Of a stretch of DNA of 6,280 nucleotides, positions 1-6,280 are shown piece after piece (positions within the stretch are counted from its first letter, which is position 1; each line of letters starts with the position of its first letter). A program made the position numbers and the translations under genes. Origin of the DNA: an uncultured Planctomycetaceae bacterium (GTDB lineage Bacteria > Planctomycetota > Planctomycetia > Pirellulales > Pirellulaceae). The DNA is taken from NCBI GenBank assembly GCA_937967755.1, contig CALBTA010000320.1, forward strand, positions 1 to 6,280, in the 5' to 3' direction. The notes beneath the pieces were generated by a model. It saw only the letters and a program-made list of their open reading frames with translations. It was not told where the DNA came from and searched no databases.

Positions 1-2
1 AG

Positions 3-605
3 ATTTCGTGGGCGAAAGGGCCGCAAGATTCGTTCGCGGTCAACCCGAAGACAGGCGACGTGATCGGCCAGTCGGACGGAATCGCCGAAATGATTTTTCG
101 CGTGAAGTTCAAGCAGCAATCTCAAAGCGGAAACAACGAACAGCACAACAACGAAGATGCCCGCCCCAGCGCGTGGCTGGGGTTTCACGATGGCCACTTC
201 GATACCGAACAGTTTGCTCGTCTCTCTTTCATCGGCGCGCACGCCGGCGATTTTGCGGCGTACGGCGGCAAGCTAACACTGGGCGATGAAATCCCACCCC
301 TGGTTTCCGCCCAGTTCCGGCTGTCGCAAGGCGAGCTATCAGATTTTCACCAAGTGTTTCAAAGCGGCCATTTGCGGGGCAAGCCCCGTTTGTGGCCGGT
401 TGTGGCCGATTGCTCCTCGGCCGTTGGAGAACCTACCGTCGGCATCATCGGCTTCGTCGCCGGGTGTGTTGTCGACACTGGTTCAGATGCGGATGGATCG
501 TTACTAGTCACTATTCAACCCTGTTTGATGCAAACCCCTACGGCGTTGACCGGAGCGGTGGCTCAGCGTAACCCCTGGATAGGAAAACTACTCTTGGTTC
601 GTTGA
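3..605 (+). CDS. C-terminal part of an uncharacterised protein, possibly TadG-related (partial at the left edge)
   Basis: The frame is open from the left edge to the TGA at 603-605 and gives 200 visible residues, so the true start lies outside the window. A GTG at 60 could be read as a start, but the reading continues upstream with normal-looking sequence (FAVNPKTGDV), so I treat it as internal. No catalytic motif or membrane segment is visible. The fragment looks like a soluble, beta-rich domain: a hydrophilic Q/N-rich stretch at about residues 38-52, then alternating hydrophobic strands. The end (GIIGFVAGCVV, then SLLVTIQPCLM, then GKLLLVR) resembles the closing strands of TadG-like pilus proteins, which often lie beside tad motor genes. 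That resemblance is from memory and weak. It lies 44 bp upstream of tadZ on the same strand, so it is probably in the same operon. Coding status is fairly sure; function is not. Confidence 0.62.
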   Translation: MSWAKGPQDSFAVNPKTGDVIGQSDGIAEMIFRVKFKQQSQSGNNEQHNNEDARPSAWLGFHDGHFDTEQFARLSFIGAHAGDFAAYGGKLTLGDEIPPLVSAQFRLSQGELSDFHQVFQSGHLRGKPRLWPVVADCSSAVGEPTVGIIGFVAGCVVDTGSDADGSLLVTIQPCLMQTPTALTGAVAQRNPWIGKLLLVR

Positions 606-637
606 GACCACCGGCAACACCAGCTTCATTTCCCCAC

Positions 638-641
638 GAGG
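638..641 (+). promoter_or_regulatory. Shine-Dalgarno site of tadZ
   Basis: GAGG lies 8 nt before the ATG at 650. It supports that ATG over an in-frame TTG at 602, which overlaps the upstream stop codon (TTGA) and would add a 16-residue proline-rich extension with no evident ribosome site. Confidence 0.6.
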
Positions 642-649
642 ATCCCCAA

Positions 650-1744
650 ATGAAAGTTGCAGTTGCTCACGGTCCCGAAAACAACGCGCAAGAGCTGCGA
701 AAGCTGTTGCACGGTGTCGGCGCTCAGTGCGCTACCGAGGATTGTGTGTTGTGGAATGAACTAGCCGTCAGGCTAGGTAAGTCCGATGTCGATTTGATCG
801 TCGTCCAAGCCAGCGATGCGCTCGATTGGTCTTCGATCAGCCAGGCCAAGACGTTTTCGTCCGCGCCGCTTATCGCGATTGGACCCAACGGCGATGTAGA
901 GGCCGCCGCGCGCAGCGCGGGCGTGACCGAATATATTCAGGAAGATCGCCTCCGCGGCGGGCTAGACGATGCCCTCAACCGCATGGTCGGCGGCGGTGCT
1001 ATTCGTTGCGAACGGGGTGCCATCTACACCGTGGTTGCACCCACGCCTGGAAACGGCGGCACTTTCGTAGCGTCAAACCTGGCCGCCCACCTCGGCAAGG
1101 TCCGCGAGGGTGAAAACGCATTGGTGGACGTTTCGGTCGGCTACACCAAGCTTGGCCTGATGCTCAACGCCGAGCCGGAGCACTCGCTGGAAGATGTCTG
1201 CGGCCGGATGCACCGTTTAGACCGGCTTTCGCTGCTGAGCTATTTCCACAAGGACGAGTCGGGGCTGAAACTACTTTACGGCGAGGCAGATCGTTCCAAT
1301 GAATCGTTCCTCAACAGCGAGGCGGTTCGCAAGCTGACCGTGCTCTCCCGCATGGCGGCCGCTTCGACAGTTTACTACGCCGGCAGCGCGTTGCGGCAAC
1401 CGCAGATCGACGTGGCAGGAATGTCTGACAAAGTCGTGATCGTCGTTCGCCCCGACGTACCGTCACTCAACCGCGCCGCGATGACGATGGACCAGCTCGG
1501 CCACGCGGGCGTTTCGCCCGACCGCATGCTGGTGGTCATCAATTTTTGGGGCGAAGCGGGCCTGGCTTCCAAGCAGCACATCGAAGAGACGCTTAGCTGG
1601 AAGGCCCCGTTTTACCTCGCTTACGATCCGGGCAGGGTTAACCGCAGCATCAACGAAGGTCGGCTGCTGTTCCAGCGATACCCGCGCTGCCGAGTGTCGA
1701 AGCAAATCGGCAAGCTCGCCCAGATGTTGGTCAAGGGCAAGTAG
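650..1744 (+). CDS. tadZ: TadZ/CpaE-like pilus localisation protein with degenerate ATPase motifs
   Basis: This 364-residue protein has the two-part TadZ/CpaE build. Residues 1 to about 112 form a receiver-like domain, and about 123-362 form a MinD/ParA-like P-loop fold. In the family, TadZ is thought to place the Tad pilus machine at a site in the cell. The receiver part lacks the usual phospho-acceptor Asp: the strand VDLIVVQAS has Gln53 where Asp is expected, and no conserved Lys follows in TEYIQED. In the ATPase part the deviant Walker A is replaced by TPGNGGTF (132-139), without either signature Lys. The usual Asp after the Walker B strand is also absent (VYYAGSAL, 241-248). The later fold is well kept: VVIVVRPDVPSLNRA (262-276), MLVVIN (293-298), and the C-terminal YDPGRVNRSINEGRLLF. 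The protein therefore probably keeps its shape and partner binding but may not hydrolyse ATP. The start is set by GAGG at 638-641. It is followed by cpaF on the same strand. Confidence 0.87.
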   Translation: MKVAVAHGPENNAQELRKLLHGVGAQCATEDCVLWNELAVRLGKSDVDLIVVQASDALDWSSISQAKTFSSAPLIAIGPNGDVEAAARSAGVTEYIQEDRLRGGLDDALNRMVGGGAIRCERGAIYTVVAPTPGNGGTFVASNLAAHLGKVREGENALVDVSVGYTKLGLMLNAEPEHSLEDVCGRMHRLDRLSLLSYFHKDESGLKLLYGEADRSNESFLNSEAVRKLTVLSRMAAASTVYYAGSALRQPQIDVAGMSDKVVIVVRPDVPSLNRAAMTMDQLGHAGVSPDRMLVVINFWGEAGLASKQHIEETLSWKAPFYLAYDPGRVNRSINEGRLLFQRYPRCRVSKQIGKLAQMLVKGK

Positions 1745-1765
1745 GCGCACGGTGGGCGGCAGGGG

Positions 1766-1793
1766 TGAGAAAAGGCGCGGCGTACTTTTCTCG
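1766..1793 (+). other. Intergenic stem-loop between tadZ and cpaF
   Basis: GAGAAAAG (1767-1774) and CTTTTCTC (1785-1792) form a perfect 8-bp inverted repeat around a 10-nt loop, extendable by one U-G pair. It occupies the middle of the 79-bp tadZ-cpaF gap. The T run is inside the 3' arm and no U tract follows, so it is not a standard intrinsic terminator. It could be an RNA stability, processing or attenuation element, or an operator for a dimeric protein. Function is inferred only. Confidence 0.45.
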
Positions 1794-1823
1794 GCGAACG
1801 AAATCTAATCTCGGACTAATGCC

Positions 1824-3245
1824 ATGGCGCGCAACAACGATATCGTGTGGGACTTGTGGGACGAAGCCAAACAACTTCCGCCTCACGTTGATCCGGTCGA
1901 GCAGCATTTTCAGGCGTTGAAAGCGAGCATCCATCAAAAGATGGTTGAATCGCTGGACCTCTCGCGCATCGGAGACATCGACCGCAAAGTGCTGATTCGC
2001 CACGTGCGGCACCTGGCGAACGAAGCCAGCCACGGCAAAGGCGAAGCGCTCAGCCAGATCGATCAAGAGCGGTTGCTCGACGAACTGATGTGGGAAGTCT
2101 TCGGCATGGGCCCGCTTGAGCCGCTAATCCGCGACAACCGAGTCACCGATGTTCTCGTCAACGACCCGTACACGGTTTACGTCGAACGCAACGGCCGGAT
2201 GGAATTGACCGATGTGATCTTCGCGGACGAATCGCACCTGATGCGGATCATACAACGCATCGTCGCTCGGCTAGGGCGAAGGATCGATACGGTCAGCCCG
2301 ATGGTCGATGCCCGCCTTCCCGATGGCTCGCGTGTAAACGCGATCGTACCGCCGCTGGCCCTGGACGGGCCGACGCTTTCGATTCGCCGCTTCGGTGCCG
2401 AGTCGTTGCGCGTCAGCGATCTGTTAGACGTCGAGTCGCTCGTGCCAGACATGGTAAACTTCCTGGACGCCGTGGTCGAATCGCGCATCGGTTGCCTCAT
2501 CTCCGGCGGAACGGGCGCTGGTAAGACGACCCTGCTCAACGCGCTCAGTTCGTTCATCCCCATGGACGAACGGCTTGTCACCATCGAAGACTCCGCCGAG
2601 TTGGTCCTCCAGCACCGCCACCGGGTGCGGCTCGAAACCCGCCCGCCCAATACTGAAGGCAAGGGCGAAGTGACACAACGCGAACTTGTCCGCAACAGCC
2701 TGCGGATGCGGCCCGACCGAATCCTCGTCGGCGAAGTCCGCGGTGCGGAAGTTTGGGACATGCTGCAGGCGATGAATACGGGCCACGAGGGTTCGATGAC
2801 CACGATCCACTCCAACAGCGCACACGATGCATTGGCGCGGATGGAAATGATGTCGGCCATGACCGGGTTCGATTTTCCGATCAACGTGATTCGTAACTAC
2901 ATCGCCTCGGGCATCCGCATCGTCGTTCACATGGCGCGTCTTAAAGGGGGCCCCCGAAAAATCGTGCAGATCTGCGAAATCGCCGGCATCGAAGATGGGC
3001 AGTACCACCTGGAAGACATCTTCGGGTTCGAGCAAACGAGCCTGGACGAGCACGGTGTGGCGATTGGCAATTTCTATGCCACTGGCTACCGCCCTGAATG
3101 CCTGAAGCGAATCGCCGCCTACGGGCGGGAACTGCCGGATTCGATGTTTGACGAGGGCAAACGATACCCACAACCCGAACGAGTGGAACCGGAAATTCCC
3201 CAAAATGTGCCCCAAAATGATTCCACGGAGTTCATCATTAGTTAG
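1824..3245 (+). CDS. cpaF: CpaF/TadA family pilus assembly ATPase
   Basis: This 473-residue protein is the cytoplasmic hexameric ATPase of the Tad pilus, a member of the GspE/PilT/VirB11 secretion ATPases. It powers pilin assembly through the TadB/TadC platform. Residues 1-80 are the helical N-terminal region. About 82-190 form the N-terminal domain, with [29 protein letters not shown] and the [14 protein letters not shown] loop. The Walker A motif GGTGAGKTT is at 228-236 (Lys234). The Asp box TIEDSAEL starts at 253. The Walker B strand RILVGEVRG is at 299-307, and the His box [13 protein letters not shown] at 320-332. All key residues are intact. The tail [10 protein letters not shown] to GYRPECL (402-427) is the usual CpaF ending, followed by a short Pro/Gln/Glu-rich tip. 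The start is bounded by an in-frame TAA at 1806-1808. No Shine-Dalgarno is evident, and an out-of-frame ATG at 1819 sits 5 bp upstream, so translation initiation may be unusual. It lies between tadZ and tadB, as expected. Confidence 0.97.
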   Translation: MARNNDIVWDLWDEAKQLPPHVDPVEQHFQALKASIHQKMVESLDLSRIGDIDRKVLIRHVRHLANEASHGKGEALSQIDQERLLDELMWEVFGMGPLEPLIRDNRVTDVLVNDPYTVYVERNGRMELTDVIFADESHLMRIIQRIVARLGRRIDTVSPMVDARLPDGSRVNAIVPPLALDGPTLSIRRFGAESLRVSDLLDVESLVPDMVNFLDAVVESRIGCLISGGTGAGKTTLLNALSSFIPMDERLVTIEDSAELVLQHRHRVRLETRPPNTEGKGEVTQRELVRNSLRMRPDRILVGEVRGAEVWDMLQAMNTGHEGSMTTIHSNSAHDALARMEMMSAMTGFDFPINVIRNYIASGIRIVVHMARLKGGPRKIVQICEIAGIEDGQYHLEDIFGFEQTSLDEHGVAIGNFYATGYRPECLKRIAAYGRELPDSMFDEGKRYPQPERVEPEIPQNVPQNDSTEFIIS

Positions 3246-3343
3246 AATGAGGGAAGCTGTCTACTTATCCCAGTCCGCACGTTCGCCCCGTTTGATCGGC
3301 GCTGCCTAAAGCGCACCTCGCATAACCACCAGGGTTTGGCACC

Positions 3344-4381
3344 ATGTTGGAATTCGCCGCCATAGGGCCGCTTCCAGAACATATCAAGGAAATCTTGCTG
3401 ATCGCAATTCCCTTCTTGGGAATCGCGATGGCCGCGGCCGCGTTGATGTTCCTGGCGCGCGATTACCTCGCTAAGCCGAAGCCCAACCAGCGAAACGGCA
3501 ACGGTTCGGCGCGCCGCAACCGCACCGGCGATAAGAAAGAAGGGTCCGGCACGGGTGAGTACGGGTACGGGGCCGAGATGGCGATCCCAACTTTGGCTCA
3601 GCCCGCCACGGAAGAAGGCTCCGACCTGGGCAGCCGGGTCGATAACTGGTTCAGCCGGCTGTTGTACGAAAGCGGTGCGAGTTACGCGCGTGACGTTGCA
3701 TTCATGACGGAACTTGCGGGCGGCTTGCTCGTCGGCGGTGTGTTGTTCCTGTGGTTTGAAAACATGCTTGTCGCCGCGATTGGTTTTTGCGTCGGCATGC
3801 TGATGGTCATTGGCTTGTACATGCTCGCCCGCGTACGCCGGCACCGAATCATGCGGGAACAACTGCCCGATGTGATCGACCATATGGCACGCGCGGTCCG
3901 CGCCGGGCAAACGGTTGACCAGGCGGTAAACTTGGTAGGCGACACCTCGCCGAACCCGCTGGGTCTCGAGTTCAAACGGTGTGCAGGGCAGCTCAATATG
4001 GGATTGTCGGTCGACGCCGCGATGCGGGCGCTCAGCCGCCGGGTGACCATACCTGAAATGCGAATTCTGGCGTCGACGTTTGTCGTGCAACGCCGCGCGG
4101 GTGGCAATCTCCCCGCTACGCTGGAGCGCCTGGCAAAAGTGATTCGAGACCGGATCGCCTATTACCGCCAGTTCCGCGCCGCCACCGCCGGAAGCCGAAT
4201 GAGCATGATCGTGGTCGGTGTGACGGGGCCGCTGGTCGCGCTTTACATGTCGATTTTCCAACCGGAATTCTTTGGTCGGTTTTTTGAATCTTCCTTCGGT
4301 TGGCTAATGTTCGGGATGGCGATTGCGTTCTACGTGGTGGGGTTAACCATCATGTACCTCATTCTGCGCACTGATTACTAA
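3344..4381 (+). CDS. tadB: TadB-like inner-membrane platform protein (type II secretion F domain)
   Basis: This 345-residue protein belongs to the T2SS GspF/TadB group, integral membrane proteins that couple the CpaF motor to pilus growth. Predicted membrane segments are about 14-38, 122-140, 141-163, 285-306 and 319-341. Between the first and second lies a charged Gly/Asn/Arg/Lys-rich linker (about 43-75), probably cytoplasmic and flexible. The T2SSF domain covers about 170-300: REQLPDVIDHMARAVRAGQT, then LEFKRCAGQLNMGLSVDAAM, then the RAGGNLPATLERLAKVIRDR segment typical of TadB. AGGG at 3331-3334 lies 9 nt before the ATG and supports the start. The gene follows cpaF by 98 bp and precedes tadC by 25 bp. 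TadB rather than TadC is chosen from its place directly after cpaF and its RAGGNL motif. Confidence 0.93.
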   Translation: MLEFAAIGPLPEHIKEILLIAIPFLGIAMAAAALMFLARDYLAKPKPNQRNGNGSARRNRTGDKKEGSGTGEYGYGAEMAIPTLAQPATEEGSDLGSRVDNWFSRLLYESGASYARDVAFMTELAGGLLVGGVLFLWFENMLVAAIGFCVGMLMVIGLYMLARVRRHRIMREQLPDVIDHMARAVRAGQTVDQAVNLVGDTSPNPLGLEFKRCAGQLNMGLSVDAAMRALSRRVTIPEMRILASTFVVQRRAGGNLPATLERLAKVIRDRIAYYRQFRAATAGSRMSMIVVGVTGPLVALYMSIFQPEFFGRFFESSFGWLMFGMAIAFYVVGLTIMYLILRTDY

Positions 4382-4406
4382 CGGTCGATTTTCTCAGGTA
4401 TCCGGC

Positions 4407-5390
4407 ATGACTCTACTCGCACTCTTGGCCGAGACGCTTTCGCTGCAAAACATGTTGACGATGGGCGCGTTCGCGCTGGTCGTGGCCATCGTATTCGGCA
4501 TTGGTGTCATCATGATTCGGATGTCGCAGGATCCGATCCGCGACCGCCTGGAGACTTTGGTCAAAGATGATGCCGTCGCGCCTTCGGCGGGCATCTGGGA
4601 AGGGCTGGCTCACCAACTTCCCCAGACTCGTTTGGACAACGGCATATTGGACCGTGAACTGCGCCGGGCCGGCTTCTACAAGCCGACCGCCCGAAGCGAA
4701 TTTCTCGGGCTGCGCAACGCGTTCGTCATCTTGGCCCTGGTTGGTACGGGAATCATCGCCGTCAGCTTCGGCCCCAGTGCCGAAGAAGTCACGCTCAATG
4801 TCGGGAAGTTCGTGCGCGTTCCGCCGGCGTTGGTAACCGTAGTTGTGGGTGCGATCGTCGCGTTGTGCTGTTGGGCGATTCCCCGCCTGGTGCTGCAATA
4901 TATCGGGCACCGCCGCGTGGCGCGGGTGACGAACTCCCTCCCCTTCGCCATGGATATGCTGACGATGACCATGTCCGGCGGTTTGACCCTTCGCGACGCA
5001 CTGTACCATGTGAGCCGTGAGATCTACTTCGCCCATCCAGCGCTGGCGATTGAATTGCTGATCATCCGGCAACACGCCGAACTGACCTCCGTCGACAACG
5101 CCTTCGACCAGTTCTCTAAACGGATCGATTCGCCAGAAGTCGTTGCGATGAGTTCGCTGATCCAGCAAGGTCAGAGGCTGGGAACCGATGTCGTTACGTC
5201 GATCAACGAGTACGCCGACGGCCTGCGCCTGAAGCGACGCCAAACTGCCGACGCCCGCAGCAGCCGGGCGGCGGTACAGATGCTATTTCCGCTGACGCTG
5301 CTGATGGTCCCCGCTGTGATGATCATGCTCTGGGGACCCGCCGTGCTCGAACTGTTCGACTTCGTCAAGTCGTTTGAAGGCGGCTTCTAA
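4407..5390 (+). CDS. tadC: TadC-like inner-membrane platform protein (type II secretion F domain)
   Basis: This 327-residue protein is the second GspF-like platform subunit of the Tad pilus, expected to pair with TadB in the inner membrane above CpaF. Membrane segments are about 17-38, 103-121, 138-164 and 292-313. The region between the first two, including ELRRAGFYKPTARSEFLGLR (84-103), is the common TadC cytoplasmic segment. The T2SSF domain is at about 178-305: LPFAMDMLTMTMSGGLTLRD (178-197), a helical stretch ending in DNAFDQFSKRIDSPEV, then LIQQGQRLGTDVVTSINEYA (251-270) and the basic RLKRRQTADARSSRAAVQML run into the last membrane helix. The QRLGT form, where TadB has RAGGN, suits TadC. 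AGG at 4396-4398 lies 8 nt before the ATG. The stop is 6 bp from the stop of the convergent TPR gene. Confidence 0.93.
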   Translation: MTLLALLAETLSLQNMLTMGAFALVVAIVFGIGVIMIRMSQDPIRDRLETLVKDDAVAPSAGIWEGLAHQLPQTRLDNGILDRELRRAGFYKPTARSEFLGLRNAFVILALVGTGIIAVSFGPSAEEVTLNVGKFVRVPPALVTVVVGAIVALCCWAIPRLVLQYIGHRRVARVTNSLPFAMDMLTMTMSGGLTLRDALYHVSREIYFAHPALAIELLIIRQHAELTSVDNAFDQFSKRIDSPEVVAMSSLIQQGQRLGTDVVTSINEYADGLRLKRRQTADARSSRAAVQMLFPLTLLMVPAVMIMLWGPAVLELFDFVKSFEGGF

Positions 5391-5396
5391 ACGGGC

Positions 5397-6280
5397 TTAC
5401 CCGCCGATCGAGATCGAGTATCCACTGCCGCTTTTCTCGCTCTTGGGCGCCGGCTGCTCAAACCGTTGTTCCGTGCCGACCGAACTCGGTTGTGAAGGCG
5501 ACGATAGGTTGCGCCAGTCGTCTTGCAGCGAAGCCGAGTTCGCGGGGCGCGCCGCCGGCGCGGCTTCAACGTGCGATGCCTGTTGCACACCAGTATTCGC
5601 GGGCGCCAATAACCGGCTGCGCGTTCCCACAGTGGTGTGAGAAGTTTGCGGCTGTGGCTGCGAGGAACCTGTTGGAATCGGCATCAGCGCCTGCTGTGCA
5701 AAACGGACGTCGCCTTGCGGCCGACTTTCTCTTTTGGCGAATTGGCTGGCCTGTTGGGCAGCTGTACGGCGTGCGGGCGGGGCTGTCACTTGCCGTCTTG
5801 CTTGTGAGAACTGCGGCCCCGCCGGAGCGGTATGCGACTGCAACTCAATGAGATCATCGCCCAGCGCTTCTTGGTGCCGGCCGATGGCCGTTTGCTCCCG
5901 CTTGCGGGCTTCTTCAACTTGCAGCAATGCCTTGGCAGCATTGTTTAGCTGGTTGTCCAACGTCAACGCGTTTAAGTACTCGGCCCGAGCGTTGTCGAGT
6001 TGGCCGTTTTGCGAAAGTGAATAGGCCAGGTTGGCGCGGGCCTGCCCTTCTTCATTCACACGGCGAAAGTTCCGCAAGCTTTCATCGAAGTTGCCCTTAG
6101 CACCGAGCACCAGCGCCAGGTTGTTGTGAACTGTCTGGTTCGATGGTTCCAACTGGCTCGCCTGGCGCAACAGCCGTTCCGCTTCGGGCATCCGGCTTTG
6201 CAGATAGTAAAGGTAGCCAAGGTCGCTGAGAAGTTCAGCGCTCGGTTTGCTAAGCTGTGCGGCCTTCGTGAAGCGGGCTT
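5397..6280 (-). CDS. TPR-repeat protein, TadD-like, with long disordered C-terminal tail (partial at the right edge)
   Basis: The minus-strand frame is open from the right edge to the TAA at 5397-5399 and gives 293 visible residues. The Met at 6191 lies inside a TPR unit, so it is not the start; the N-terminus lies beyond the window. Three TPR units are visible, at fragment residues 14-47 (AELLSDLGYLYYLQSR and on), 48-78 (HNNLALVLGAKGNFDESL) and 79-111 (ARANLAYSLSQNGQLDNARA). A charged helical stretch follows (about 112-147). The last 145 or so residues are rich in Ala, Gln, Pro, Ser and Arg, look disordered, and end in GYSISIGG. TPR proteins of this sort (TadD) are usual members of tad loci, often as lipoproteins that help assemble the outer-membrane part. 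Any signal peptide would be outside the window. It is convergent with tadC and so cannot share its transcript. Assignment to TadD is by context; a generic TPR protein is possible. Confidence 0.88.
   Translation of the reverse strand, partial: ARFTKAAQLSKPSAELLSDLGYLYYLQSRMPEAERLLRQASQLEPSNQTVHNNLALVLGAKGNFDESLRNFRRVNEEGQARANLAYSLSQNGQLDNARAEYLNALTLDNQLNNAAKALLQVEEARKREQTAIGRHQEALGDDLIELQSHTAPAGPQFSQARRQVTAPPARRTAAQQASQFAKRESRPQGDVRFAQQALMPIPTGSSQPQPQTSHTTVGTRSRLLAPANTGVQQASHVEAAPAARPANSASLQDDWRNLSSPSQPSSVGTEQRFEQPAPKSEKSGSGYSISIGG

Noticed and set aside
8..289. Plus-strand 93-residue frame at the left edge
   Set aside because: It is Arg-rich and overlaps the better-composed frame that is open from the edge to 605.
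2177..3215. Minus-strand open frames of 235 and 263 residues opposite cpaF
   Set aside because: Both are Ser/Arg- or His/Asp-rich without domain signatures, and cpaF has every expected motif in the sense frame.
3198..3219. Direct repeat CCCCAAAATG twice at the end of cpaF
   Set aside because: Two copies with a 12-bp period encode the PQN-VPQN tip of the protein; this is too short to be a meaningful repeat element.
3299..3314. GCGCT/AGCGC inverted repeat in the cpaF-tadB gap
   Set aside because: A 5-bp GC-rich stem with a 6-nt loop is expected by chance in this composition.
3242..4261. A 339-residue open frame on the minus strand opposite tadB
   Set aside because: Its translation is rich in His, Arg, Gln and Asp with no recognisable domain, while the + strand frame is a clear T2SSF membrane protein. 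It is an antisense by-product of codon bias.
4413..5243. A 276-residue open frame on the minus strand opposite tadC
   Set aside because: It has His/Arg/Gln/Asp-rich composition and no motif, and lies wholly inside a well-supported tadC.
5379..5405. Small hairpins at the tadC/TPR convergence (CGGG-CTTA-CCCG, or GGCGG with CCGCC)
   Set aside because: The stems are only 4-5 bp, compete with each other and have no T tract, so a terminator call is not supported.
5492..6024. Plus-strand open frames inside the TPR gene
   Set aside because: They have low-information composition and conflict with the TPR units on the minus strand.

Overview
The window carries the motor part of a Tad/Flp (tight adherence) type IV pilus locus. 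Its order on the + strand is tadZ/cpaE-like ATPase-fold protein, cpaF/tadA secretion ATPase, tadB-like and tadC-like inner-membrane platform proteins. The end of another + strand gene lies upstream. A TPR protein on the opposite strand fills the right end and runs off the window. Base composition is moderately GC-rich, and the gene order and protein style suggest a planctomycete (Pirellulales-like) bacterium. That placement is an impression from the sequence, not a database result.

Layout. Positions 1-605 hold the C-terminal 200 residues of a + strand gene of uncertain identity, possibly a TadG-related pilus protein. After a 44-bp gap, tadZ runs from 650 to 1744. A 79-bp gap with a perfect 8-bp stem-loop separates it from cpaF (1824-3245). 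A 98-bp gap leads to tadB (3344-4381), and 25 bp further on comes tadC (4407-5390). The convergent TPR gene ends at 5397, only 6 bp beyond the tadC stop. All gaps are under 100 bp, so no stretch over 300 bases lacks a gene.

How the parts fit. CpaF is an intact GspE/PilT-type ATPase that would drive pilin polymerisation. TadB and TadC form the membrane platform it acts on. TadZ is expected to place the machine in the cell, but here its nucleotide-binding motifs are strongly degenerate. The TPR protein resembles TadD-like assembly factors. Prepilin, prepilin peptidase, secretin (RcpA/CpaC) and CpaB are not in the window and, if present, must lie outside it.

Nothing here looks like a wholly new system. 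The points most worth a second look are the apparent pseudo-ATPase TadZ, the inverted TPR gene with its long disordered tail, the unassigned upstream gene, and the tadZ-cpaF stem-loop. No tRNA, rRNA, CRISPR array or insertion sequence was seen.
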